A stretch of DNA of 26,022 nt from an uncultured Mobilibacterium sp. (GTDB lineage: Bacteria > Bacillota > Clostridia > Peptostreptococcales > Anaerovoracaceae). The stretch is taken from assembly GCA_947254375.1 (NCBI GenBank), contig CAMYCF010000012.1, positions 1 to 26,022 of the forward strand, given 5' to 3'. The notes under the pieces are model-generated. The model was not told the DNA's origin, searched no databases, and worked only from the letters and a program-made list of their open reading frames with translations. A program made the translations under genes and the position numbers. Below, piece after piece: positions 8,490-17,446 of this stretch. Within the stretch, counting starts at the first letter, position 1. Each line of letters opens with the position of its first letter.

Positions 8490-9330
8490 AATGCCTTACA
8501 CCTCCCGTCAGTCTGCACACATGCTCGCGATCTCTCTTCTCTTCCTCGTGGTAGTATGCGTTTCTTTGGATCAAAAGATCCCAGTCGATGAGCTGTGCAT
8601 CGAACTCAGGTCCGTCGACACAGGCGTACTTCGTTTCTCCGCCTACCGTGACGCGACAGCATCCGCACATCCCCGTGCCGTCTACCATGAGCGCCGAAAG
8701 CGATGCGACCGTAGGTATGTTGTACGGCTTCGTCACCGCTGCGACGAATTTCATCATGATCGGCGGTCCTACGGTGATGACCTCATCGTACTGATTTCCC
8801 GCTTTTATCAGCTCTTCCAGTTTCGTGGTGGTAAAACCCTTCTCTCCGGCCGATCCGTCGTCAGTGACGAGATAAAAATTGTCGACTCCCGCGCGGAATT
8901 CGTCTTCAAGAACGATGAGATCTTTGTTCTTGAAGCCCGACACCATATCGACTTCTATGCCGGCTTCATGAAGGCCGACCGCCTCAGGATATGCAAGGGC
9001 GTTACCCGTCCCGCCGCCTACGACGCAGACTTTTTTAAGTCCCTCCGTTTTGGTGGCGTTTCCGAGAGGTCCGGTAACGTCCATAAGACATTCGCCCTCT
9101 TCCAGCTGTGAAAGCAGGTTCGTGGATCTGCCGACATCCTGGAAGATGATCGTAACCGTTCCTTTTTCTTTGTTGCTTCCTGCGATCGTGAGCGGGATCC
9201 TCTCCCCGTATTCGTCGACGCGCAGGATTATAAACTGCCCGGGCTTGGCTTTTGCCGCTACGTACGGCGCTTCAAACTCGAGCCAGGTCATGTCCTCGTG
9301 CAGCTGTCTTTTCAGTACTATTTTGTGCAT
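8482..9330 (-). CDS. nfnA: NfnA: small subunit of NADH-dependent ferredoxin:NADP+ oxidoreductase
   Basis: The 282-residue product belongs to the ferredoxin-NADP reductase/PyrK-like family. In NfnAB this subunit carries the FAD and [2Fe-2S] centre that deal with NAD(H). Visible signs are the flavin-binding RIPLTI segment near residue 44, the nucleotide-binding VVGGGTGNALAYP near 105-117, and a C-terminal cysteine cluster DGTGMCGCCRV...KYACVDGP that holds the [2Fe-2S] cluster. The ribosome site is AAGGGGG. It is the first gene of the nfn operon. Taken alone it could be mistaken for dihydroorotate dehydrogenase electron-transfer subunit (PyrK), but no pyrD is adjacent and nfnB follows directly. 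Confidence 0.92.
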   Translation of the reverse strand: MHKIVLKRQLHEDMTWLEFEAPYVAAKAKPGQFIILRVDEYGERIPLTIAGSNKEKGTVTIIFQDVGRSTNLLSQLEEGECLMDVTGPLGNATKTEGLKKVCVVGGGTGNALAYPEAVGLHEAGIEVDMVSGFKNKDLIVLEDEFRAGVDNFYLVTDDGSAGEKGFTTTKLEELIKAGNQYDEVITVGPPIMMKFVAAVTKPYNIPTVASLSALMVDGTGMCGCCRVTVGGETKYACVDGPEFDAQLIDWDLLIQRNAYYHEEEKRDREHVCRLTGGVRHYE

Positions 9331-9356
9331 GATTCCCCCTTTCCTTTTCCGTAAAT

Positions 9357-9385
9357 ATTATATTATCCCGATAGATCGTTTACAA
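9357..9385 (-). promoter_or_regulatory. Promoter of the nfnAB operon
   Basis: On the minus strand TTGTAA (9380-9385) and TATAAT (9357-9362) are 17 nt apart. The -10 ends 26 nt upstream of the nfnA ATG, leaving a short leader. Confidence 0.75.
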
Positions 9386-9434
9386 GCATTTGACGCCTTT
9401 CAATTGAAAATAATTTGTCAAAGTTGTTTCGGTC

Positions 9435-9463
9435 AATAAAATCGGACACGTTCCATGCCCGAT
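9435..9463 (-). terminator. Intrinsic terminator closing the rho-proC block
   Basis: On the minus strand the 8-bp stem ATCGGGCA / TGTCCGAT (one G-U pair, 7-nt loop, 9441-9463) is followed by TTTATT. It lies about 80 nt after the proC stop and upstream of the nfn promoter, so it separates the two units. Confidence 0.65.
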
Positions 9464-9512
9464 TTATAAGGTCAATGCTCATTAAAAATGTTTTTTGCCG
9501 GGCTCTCAGACG

Positions 9513-9561
9513 CGCCTACCGAAGCTCCCTCGGCAGAGTTTCGCCTACTGAAGCTCCCTCG
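9513..9561 (-). repeat. 29-bp-spaced duplication of the proC 3' end
   Basis: A 20-bp sequence at the end of proC (9542-9561) recurs with one mismatch at 9513-9532. The period of 29 bp is not a multiple of three, so the second copy lies beyond the stop and out of frame. This looks like a slippage duplication at the end of the gene. Confidence 0.8.
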
Positions 9562-10342
9562 ATCTCTCCGTCGCTTCGATGACCGCACTCATTACTCCGT
9601 ATCTGAAGCCGTTCGCTTCGAGCATCTCGACTCCTTCGATCGTGGTGCCCGCAGGTGAAGTTACCATGTCTTTGAGCTGTCCCGGATGTATACCGAGATC
9701 GAGGACCATTTTCGCCGTGCCGAGCACCGTCTGTGCCGCAAACTTTGTAGCCGCATCTCTCGTGAGTCCCTGTTTTACGCCGCCGTCCGAAAGCGCCTCG
9801 ATGAACATGGCAACGTAAGCCGGGCCGCCGCCGCTCAATCCGCATACGGCGTCGATGTCGTATTCTTTTACCCATTCAACGATACCGATCGAGGAAAAGA
9901 GCTTATCGGCGAATGCTTTTTCGTCGTCCTTGAGGTCGTGCTCTTTGCAGAGAGCGAACATCCCTTCGAAAACGAGAGCCGGGGTATTCGGCAGTATCCT
10001 GAGCAGTCTGAAGTCGCCTTTGAAAACTTCTCTGTAGCTCGAGATCGTCTTTCCCGCAACTATCGAGAAGACCGCTTTCCCGTCGAGGGTGTCGCCGAGT
10101 TCGACCGCCGTGTCAGCGAACTGCTGAGGTTTTACCGCGAGCAATATGATGTCGGCCGCCTTTGCGACCGCTGCGGAACTTTCGAGGACCTTAATGCCGT
10201 CAGCTTCCGCCTTTGCGACCGCTGCATCCTTCGGATCATATATGAGGATGTCTTCCCTGGCGACAACGCCCTTTTTTACCGCGCCCTGAATGATGGCTCC
10301 GCCCATGTTTCCGTATCCGAGTACACCTAATTTGAATCCCAT
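9545..10342 (-). CDS. proC: Pyrroline-5-carboxylate reductase
   Basis: The 265-residue product has the family's usual length. It reduces 1-pyrroline-5-carboxylate to L-proline with NAD(P)H in the cytosol, the last step of proline synthesis. The Rossmann motif is at the N-terminus (LGVLGYGNMGGAI). AVKPQQF, the ILPNTPA segment, the SGGGPAY helix start near residue 175, and the C-terminal TSPAGTTIEGV signature are all present. The ribosome site is AGGAGG, 6 nt upstream. It is the last gene of the block starting at rho, followed by a terminator. No proA or proB is nearby. The 3' end is partly duplicated downstream (see repeat). Confidence 0.96.
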   Translation of the reverse strand: MGFKLGVLGYGNMGGAIIQGAVKKGVVAREDILIYDPKDAAVAKAEADGIKVLESSAAVAKAADIILLAVKPQQFADTAVELGDTLDGKAVFSIVAGKTISSYREVFKGDFRLLRILPNTPALVFEGMFALCKEHDLKDDEKAFADKLFSSIGIVEWVKEYDIDAVCGLSGGGPAYVAMFIEALSDGGVKQGLTRDAATKFAAQTVLGTAKMVLDLGIHPGQLKDMVTSPAGTTIEGVEMLEANGFRYGVMSAVIEATERSRELQ

Positions 10343-10376
10343 TTCTGCCTCCTGTCGTTATCTTTTATCGTTTGGT

Positions 10377-11063
10377 TTAAAAATCTTCCGGCGAATATTT
10401 GAATATGTCGTCGTAATCCTTTTGTCCGAAGATCCCAATGTATTCTTTTACCGCTTTTTCGATTATCTCATCGGCATCGTCAGGCCATTCGCGCTTCATC
10501 ACGCCCGTGATCGTAAAATATATGTGCGCCGTATGGAAATCGAAATCCTTCATACAGCTCGTCCCGATCTCCGCTTTTCTTTCTTTCATTTTGGCGAGGT
10601 CTTCCTCGGGCAGCGGCAGGCCCCAGTCGAACTGACATCGTTCTCCTCCCCAGCTCATCGCCGCGGTGTACGGCGTACAGACAAAGTCCGGGCAAAAGCC
10701 CTCGTAGACGGCGCTGTCAACGTTGACGCAATACTCGCGTCCGTATTTCAAAAGATCGTACTTTTTCCACGCATCGCACCAGGCACATTTGCTTATGTAT
10801 GATTTGAGCGTCGGCTCGGTCTCGAGATAACCGAATTCCATCTGTCCCGGATAGTCCGGCTTCCACTCGCCGTACGCCTGGTTCGTCCAAAGAGCGATAG
10901 GATCTCCGTGCGCCTTCGCGTTGGCCGCCATTCTGGCTCCGCGCTCGCGCCCGTATTTTATCATGCCTTTCTGCATTACGCGTCGCGCCTCTTCTTCTCC
11001 TTTGGCGAGAAAAGAGTATTTGCTCAAAAGTGCAAACATTACCGCTTGATTCTCGATTTTCAT
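10377..11063 (-). CDS. L-2-amino-thiazoline-4-carboxylic acid hydrolase family protein
   Basis: The 228-residue product starts at MKIENQAVMF, because GGGAGGTGG lies just before that ATG; the frame stays open 26 codons upstream without a comparable site and would overlap cca. It resembles the ATC-hydrolase family by the segment KCAWCDAWKKYDLLKYGREYC near residues 112-132 followed by VDSAVYEGFCPDF, then CTPYTAAMSWG and CQFDW. The founding members open the thiazoline ring of ATC in the bacterial L-cysteine route. Most clostridial members have no tested substrate, so activity on ATC is inference. No signal peptide is seen. It follows cca by 34 bp; a TATAAT lies in that gap, but no good -35. Confidence 0.7.
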   Translation of the reverse strand: MKIENQAVMFALLSKYSFLAKGEEEARRVMQKGMIKYGRERGARMAANAKAHGDPIALWTNQAYGEWKPDYPGQMEFGYLETEPTLKSYISKCAWCDAWKKYDLLKYGREYCVNVDSAVYEGFCPDFVCTPYTAAMSWGGERCQFDWGLPLPEEDLAKMKERKAEIGTSCMKDFDFHTAHIYFTITGVMKREWPDDADEIIEKAVKEYIGIFGQKDYDDIFKYSPEDF

Positions 11064-11097
11064 CGTACCACCTCCCAACAAGGGTATTATATCATTT

Positions 11098-12432
11098 TTA
11101 TAAAAACTTTTTCGCCTCAGCAAGCAGGACTTCCCTATCATTTTTCAGCTCACCGGAAAGCGCCCTCTCGAAGAGCGCGTTAAGCGCCATTCCGATCCCG
11201 GGGCCCTGAGAAAATCCGATATCGATCAGATCTCTCCCGTTTATCTCCAAATCTTTTATCTTGAAGCACGATTCGCGGGCGATGACATCATCGATGATCC
11301 CTTCAAATCTGTCTATATAGTCGATCCGCTCCTGCCGCACCCATTCCGCCTGCGCGCTCACGTCGGCCCGCTCGAGCGCGATCAGACCGTAGAGCGTGTC
11401 CTCGCCGATACGGGCTATCTTCCGCGCCGCATATCTTTCATCGAGGGTAAAGATCGTTCCGTGCTTCGAGATGAGATCCGTCACGGCCTCGGTCGTTTTC
11501 CTGTCGTACTTAAGTCGCCGCATGATCACTTTCGCGATCTCCGCCGATCTTCGCTCGTGGCCGTAAAAATGCCCCCACCCGTCTTTTACGACGAAGCACG
11601 ACGGCTTTCCTATATCGTGAAAAAGCGCGGCGAGCCGAAGCGTTATGTCCGCCGGCACATTCTCTACGGCGATGACCGAATGCTCGTAAACATCGTAGTC
11701 ATGATACGGATTGTGCTGGTCGAAATCGAACATCTCCCGTATTTCGGGGATGACAGTCGCGATGATATCGCGGTATTTTCTAAGGGCTTTGCCCGCGCCC
11801 GGTGACACGAGCATTTTATCGAACTCCACCCTTATGCGTTCGACGGAGATCCTGCCAAGATCGGGAGCGAGTTCATTCGCGGCTTTTACCGCCTCTTCGT
11901 CGAGGTCGAACCCGAGCGCCGCTTCAAATCTTATGCCGCGCATTATCCGGAGGGCGTCCTCGGAAAATCTTTCACGCGCCGCCCCGACTGTCCTGAGCCT
12001 CTTCGCCTTAAGGTCGGCTACTCCTCCGACCTTATCGACCACATTCCCCGCGGCGTCCATGGCTATCGCGTTCACGGTAAAATCCCTGCGCTTGAGATCC
12101 TCTTCGAGCGACCTCGTAAAAGACACTTCGTCCGGCCTCCTGTGGTCCTCGTATTTCCCGTCCACCCTGTACGTCGTGATCTCGTACAGTTTTCCGTGCA
12201 TCGCCACGCCGACCGTCCCGTGTTCCTTGCCGACCGTCACCGTTTTGAAGTCACAAAAAATCCGCTCGACTTCATCCGGGACCGCATCCGTCGTTATGTC
12301 GTAGTCGGACGGTCCCCTGCCGAGCAGGATGTCGCGCACGCAACCGCCCACAAGATACGCCTCGTATCCCGCGCTCTCAAGCATTCCCGTAATACGGATC
12401 ACTTCTTCCGGCAGCTGCGCATTTATCTTCAT
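11098..12432 (-). CDS. cca: CCA tRNA nucleotidyltransferase with HD domain
   Basis: The 444-residue product adds or repairs the 3'-CCA end of tRNAs from CTP and ATP. The nucleotidyltransferase head has the GG motif and metal carboxylates (LVGGCVRDILLGR then DYDITTDA) near residues 28-50, plus RRDFTVNAIA and the RNA-binding-type SEDALRIMRGIRFEAAL. A C-terminal HD hydrolase-like domain carries LFHDIGKP near residue 275. I chose MKINAQ as start: AAGGTGAG precedes it, and the in-frame GTG 9 nt earlier lies inside that site. A perfect GACGGC-GGA-GCCGTC hairpin sits directly upstream of the ribosome site and could limit translation. The gene lies 100 bp after ddl. CCA-adding and A-adding forms cannot be told apart here. 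Confidence 0.93.
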   Translation of the reverse strand: MKINAQLPEEVIRITGMLESAGYEAYLVGGCVRDILLGRGPSDYDITTDAVPDEVERIFCDFKTVTVGKEHGTVGVAMHGKLYEITTYRVDGKYEDHRRPDEVSFTRSLEEDLKRRDFTVNAIAMDAAGNVVDKVGGVADLKAKRLRTVGAARERFSEDALRIMRGIRFEAALGFDLDEEAVKAANELAPDLGRISVERIRVEFDKMLVSPGAGKALRKYRDIIATVIPEIREMFDFDQHNPYHDYDVYEHSVIAVENVPADITLRLAALFHDIGKPSCFVVKDGWGHFYGHERRSAEIAKVIMRRLKYDRKTTEAVTDLISKHGTIFTLDERYAARKIARIGEDTLYGLIALERADVSAQAEWVRQERIDYIDRFEGIIDDVIARESCFKIKDLEINGRDLIDIGFSQGPGIGMALNALFERALSGELKNDREVLLAEAKKFL

Positions 12433-12532
12433 TTGTCTCACCTTGACGGCTCCGCCGTCTGTTTTCGTTTCAAATCGGCGTCTTTCGCCGTCTGTCTGTA
12501 TTTCGTCCGAGCGATGACGCCGCCCGTCCTGT

Positions 12533-13618
12533 CTACTGTACGCGATGCTTTTCCTCTTGGTTCTCGATCGCGAGGTCGACCAGCCGCTTCATCAGCTCAG
12601 GCCCGTCCACGCCCATGTGGTCCCAAAGCTTCGGATACATGCTGATCGATGTGAAACCCGGGAGCGTGTTGACCTCGTTGAACACGATGCGGTCGTCGTG
12701 GCTGTAGAAGAAGTCGACCCTCGACAGCCCCCTGCATCCGAGCGCCTTATATATCGCGCACGCATATTCCCTTATCTCGTCTAAAATATCCTTCGAAATA
12801 TCGTCGACGACCCTCGTCTTCGATTCCGCGTTCACGTACTTCGACTCGTAATCGTAAAATTCGCCCGCTGAAAGTATCTCGCCTACGCACGACGCTTTCG
12901 GTTCGTGATTCCCCATAACGGCGACCTCGAATTCCCTGCCGACGATCGCCTCTTCGGCTAAAAGTTTATCGTCATACCTGAAGGCTTCGTCGAATGCCGG
13001 CCCGAGGTCTTTCGGGCACTTGACCTTCGATGCGCCGACGGAAGAGCCGGCGGAAGACGGTTTTACGAAAAGCGGGAACCTGTGGCGGTGAAAGTCTTTT
13101 ACCCATTCGATCGCGGCCTCGGGGTCCCTCTCGTAATCGTATTTTTCAACGACGCAGTGCTTCGCCATGTCGACGCCTGTCGTCGCGGCAATGATCTTCG
13201 CTATCGATTTATCCATGCAGTCGGCGGAAGCGCTGACGCCCGATCCCACGTACGGGACCTCGGCGAGCTCGAAAAGGCCCTGGATGTCTCCGTCCTCTCC
13301 GTGCGCTCCGTGGAGCATCGGCACGAAACAGTCGACCTTTTCCACGGTCGCCCTGTCGTCTCTGTCGAAAACGAGCACGCCTTTGACTTCCGGATCGTGA
13401 GGGATGACGACCTGAAGGTTGCCCGGATCCTGCTCCCAGCTTCCGTCTGCCATTTCGTCATATCCCGCATCCGTGAGGTACCAGCGGCCCTTCTTCGTTA
13501 TACCGATTTTTATTACATCGTATCCTGCGCTTTCGAGCCATTTTACGGCCGTCACCGCAGAGACCCTCGAGACTTCATGCTCGGGAGATTTTCCCCCGAA
13601 TATGACTGCTACCTTCAT
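12533..13618 (-). CDS. ddl: D-alanine--D-alanine ligase
   Basis: The 361-residue product joins two D-alanines with ATP for the peptidoglycan stem peptide in the cytosol. The N-terminus has VIFGGKSPEHEVSRVSA, a normal Ddl start. The central ATP-grasp shows FVKPSSAGSSVGASKV near residues 184-199, the omega-loop tyrosine in FYDYESKYV (as in D-Ala-D-Ala ligases, not VanA-type D-Ala-D-Lac enzymes), and the C-terminal metal site VNTLPGFTSISMYPKL. The ribosome site is AAAGGAG. It lies 30 bp after the DUF1385-PrmC gene and probably shares its transcript. Nothing suggests vancomycin resistance. Confidence 0.95.
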   Translation of the reverse strand: MKVAVIFGGKSPEHEVSRVSAVTAVKWLESAGYDVIKIGITKKGRWYLTDAGYDEMADGSWEQDPGNLQVVIPHDPEVKGVLVFDRDDRATVEKVDCFVPMLHGAHGEDGDIQGLFELAEVPYVGSGVSASADCMDKSIAKIIAATTGVDMAKHCVVEKYDYERDPEAAIEWVKDFHRHRFPLFVKPSSAGSSVGASKVKCPKDLGPAFDEAFRYDDKLLAEEAIVGREFEVAVMGNHEPKASCVGEILSAGEFYDYESKYVNAESKTRVVDDISKDILDEIREYACAIYKALGCRGLSRVDFFYSHDDRIVFNEVNTLPGFTSISMYPKLWDHMGVDGPELMKRLVDLAIENQEEKHRVQ

Positions 13619-13648
13619 TTTCTTACTCCTTTCGGTCTCATCCGAAGA

Positions 13649-15703
13649 TCACTTGTTTTTCTTTTCCGCAACTACGATCCTGTCCCGGCCGGTGAGATCC
13701 GGTATGACCGCCGCCGGCTTGAACTCTCCGTTTTTTTCGATTATCTTGCTGACCGCGCTCGCCTGCTCGCAGCCTATTTCGACCGCCAGCACTCCGCCGC
13801 GTTTGAGGTGGTCCGCCGCTCCTCCGGCGATCACCCTGTAAGCCTCAAGCCCGTCAACTCCGCCGTCCAGCGCCACGAGCGGTTCGTGCTCGCGGACCTC
13901 GACCGGCAATTCCCCGATCTTCGTCGTCGGTATATACGGCGGATTGCTTATTATCATATCGTAGAGAACGTCGTTCGGAAGCGCCCTGAAAAAATCGCTC
14001 CTGATGAGCTCGCACCTGTCCCGCACCCCATTTATCTCGGCGTTCTCGCGAGCGACGGCGAGCGCGTCCTTACTTATATCAGCCATCGTGACAGTCGCAT
14101 CGTCTACGTAGTAGGCGACCGATATCCCGATCGCACCGCTGCCCGTGCAGAGGTCGAGCACCGCCGGCGCCTTTTTGTTTTTACCGCGGAGGATCCCGAT
14201 CGCCTGCTCGGCGAGCACCTCGGTCTCCGGCCTCGGTATCAGTACGTTTTTATTTATCCTGAGCGGGATGCCCATGAATTCCTGCACTTTTATTATATGC
14301 TGGAGCGGCACTCCTGATAGGCGCTTCTCTATGCGCCACTCGTATTCATAAATGTCTTTGTCGCTCAGGACCTCTTTGCTCCTGAGGTATATGTCGGTGT
14401 GGGAAAATCCCATTACGTAGCAGAATATCTCGTTCGCGTCGTGCGCACCGTTTTCAACCAGGCTGAGCCTGTCGCGCCCGCGTTTAAGGACGTTCGCGAC
14501 CGAATGCGGATCTCCGACCACCGGGCGAAGGCCGAACGGGTCGAAGTCATCTTCTCCCGTCACGAAAGCGGCTTCGCGCTCAGCTTCGGGATCGCGTTTC
14601 TTTCTGCCTACGACGCGCGCCTCTCTCGCGGCCTGCTCGTCCTCGAACTCTTTGCTGTGACGCGGGTCCGGAGCGACTCCGTCCTCATCGAAACCGTGCT
14701 TGTCGATCGCGATCGGCTCGATCAGGTTTCCGTTGAGGTCCGCCTTACCTTCAAGGGTAGGAAAATCTTCCGGCACGAGCACAGCCTTGAGTGCCACGGC
14801 CGCTATCTCGACCTCGGAGTCGAGCGGCTCCGCCGTCGTTATCGTCTGGAGCCAAAGCCCCGGATAGCTGAGTATCCTTACAAAACGGTTGTCGTGGCAG
14901 CCCGCATATTTCAGGAGTTCGTAACTCAGTCCGGCGATCACCGGTATGAGCAAGATCCTCGAGAGCACCCTCCACAGCATGTTCGGCCAGCCGAGCAGCG
15001 AAAAGAGGACCAAGCTGATTATCATCACGAACATCAGGAAACTGGTGCCGCACCTCGGGTGGAGCGTTTCGAACTCGTGCGAGCTCTCAGGCGTTAGCGG
15101 TCTTCCGTTCTCGAAGCAGTGGATGATCTTGTGCTCGGCGCCGTGATAGCGGAACAGCTTTTTTACCTCGTCCATCTTCGATATCGCCAGTATATAAAGG
15201 AAGAAGAGAAGTAGGCGTAAAAATCCTTCGATGAGGTTGAGCGCTATGCTGCTTTTTACGATACCTTCTAAAAGTTTCAGGATCACCGTCGGAAAAACGA
15301 TGAATCCAAGCACGGATATCGCGATCGCGATGACGAGGGATGCGGTGAGCATTATGTTCCAAGCCGCGTTGGGCCCGAATTTTTCGTTCAGGAATTTTTC
15401 GAACCTGCCCGGCTCCTCTTCGTCATCGACGCCGAAATATTCCAGAACGTCTGCCGACTCCATGAGGGTGCCGATCCCGAGCTTCATCGAACTTACAAAA
15501 GCGATGATGCCCCTTATGATCGGCGTGTCGCTCCACTTGCTTTTAGGAGGGACTTTCGTCGTCTTGAGGTAGATCTCGTCGGTAGGAAGACGCATGGCAA
15601 GCGAGATCCTGTCGGGGCCGCGCATCATGACGCCGTCCATGACGGCCTGTCCGCCTATCGTCGTGACTTTTGCATTTTTCAGAAAAATCTTTTCCGGATC
15701 CAT
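13649..15703 (-). CDS. prmC: Fusion of DUF1385 membrane protein and PrmC release-factor glutamine methyltransferase
   Basis: One open frame of 684 residues joins two normally separate proteins. Residues ~14-310 are a DUF1385 (YqhQ-like) protein: GGQAVMDGVMMRGPD at the N-terminus, several hydrophobic segments (~116-145, ~150-175, ~220-270), the motif RYHGAEHKIIHCFE and HPRCGTSFL between them. Its function is unknown. A charged linker of about 90 residues (DEQAAREARVVGRKKRD) follows. Residues ~405-684 are PrmC/HemK, which methylates the glutamine of the GGQ motif in release factors: LIPRPETE near 485, DLCTGSGAIGIS for S-adenosylmethionine, and SNPPYIP with Asn587. I saw no stop or frameshift at the junction. 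The ribosome site is weak (AAAGAG). The two genes are neighbours in many Firmicutes, so the fusion is plausible; prfA is absent here. Confidence 0.9.
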   Translation of the reverse strand: MDPEKIFLKNAKVTTIGGQAVMDGVMMRGPDRISLAMRLPTDEIYLKTTKVPPKSKWSDTPIIRGIIAFVSSMKLGIGTLMESADVLEYFGVDDEEEPGRFEKFLNEKFGPNAAWNIMLTASLVIAIAISVLGFIVFPTVILKLLEGIVKSSIALNLIEGFLRLLLFFLYILAISKMDEVKKLFRYHGAEHKIIHCFENGRPLTPESSHEFETLHPRCGTSFLMFVMIISLVLFSLLGWPNMLWRVLSRILLIPVIAGLSYELLKYAGCHDNRFVRILSYPGLWLQTITTAEPLDSEVEIAAVALKAVLVPEDFPTLEGKADLNGNLIEPIAIDKHGFDEDGVAPDPRHSKEFEDEQAAREARVVGRKKRDPEAEREAAFVTGEDDFDPFGLRPVVGDPHSVANVLKRGRDRLSLVENGAHDANEIFCYVMGFSHTDIYLRSKEVLSDKDIYEYEWRIEKRLSGVPLQHIIKVQEFMGIPLRINKNVLIPRPETEVLAEQAIGILRGKNKKAPAVLDLCTGSGAIGISVAYYVDDATVTMADISKDALAVARENAEINGVRDRCELIRSDFFRALPNDVLYDMIISNPPYIPTTKIGELPVEVREHEPLVALDGGVDGLEAYRVIAGGAADHLKRGGVLAVEIGCEQASAVSKIIEKNGEFKPAAVIPDLTGRDRIVVAEKKNK

Positions 15704-15868
15704 ATAGTGTCTCTTTCGAATCAGTGCCGCAGTTATGCGGCGTTTATTTTGGCGCTGCGCGCAGGCGGCTTTCGGCGGGCCGGCGGCCTTTGCCTAGGCG
15801 CCGCGTGCCCGCGGCTTTTACCAAACGACCGCGACCCTGCGATTTTTACCCAAGCGCCGCCTGCGTTT
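15704..15868 (-). other. GC-rich spacer between rho and the DUF1385-prmC gene
   Basis: This 165-bp gap has no gene. It holds a perfect 6-bp hairpin (GCCGCA-GTTA-TGCGGC, 15726-15741) just upstream of the next gene, and a degenerate 28-bp tandem repeat (see repeat). No U-tract terminator is seen, so read-through from rho is likely. Confidence 0.6.
15783..15866. repeat. Three degenerate 28-bp tandem repeats
   Basis: On the forward strand units start at 15783, 15811 and 15839. They share the frame GCGgcttTTacC.aa.cG.CGCg, with about half to two thirds of positions alike. A weaker fourth unit may precede them. The last unit ends three bases before the rho stop codon. GCGGCTTTT also occurs in the spacer after aroB. 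Confidence 0.55.
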
Positions 15869-17374
<1,506 letters not shown>

Positions 17375-17446
17375 TTGCTGTTCCCCTCTTTTTGTAAATA
17401 TGATAAAATTTCAACGTATACAGTTTTTATTTAGGAGGTCCCTTCT
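17375..17446. promoter_or_regulatory. Divergent rho/aroB control region
   Basis: This 72-bp gap must hold promoters for both genes. For aroB (plus), TTGCTG (17375-17380) and TATGAT (17399-17404) are 18 nt apart, and TTAGGAGG precedes the start. For rho (minus) I see AT-rich TATCAT and TATACG boxes but no well-spaced pair. The two promoters probably overlap. Confidence 0.4.

Noticed and set aside
6816..8591. Long open plus-strand frame (591 codons) opposite nfnB
   Set aside because: It is antisense to clear NfnA/NfnB coding, has no family motifs and no ribosome site; open antisense frames are expected here from codon bias.
11064..11097. Separate promoter for the ATC-hydrolase gene
   Set aside because: A TATAAT is present but no -35 lies at a suitable distance, so it was not listed as a promoter.
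13082..14317. Open plus-strand frame (411 codons) opposite ddl and prmC
   Set aside because: Overlaps two well-supported genes on the other strand and shows no motif or start site of its own.
13649..15703. Assembly frameshift creating the DUF1385-PrmC fusion
   Set aside because: No sign in the reading frame: both halves are complete and in phase with a plausible linker. Raw reads would still be needed to exclude it fully.
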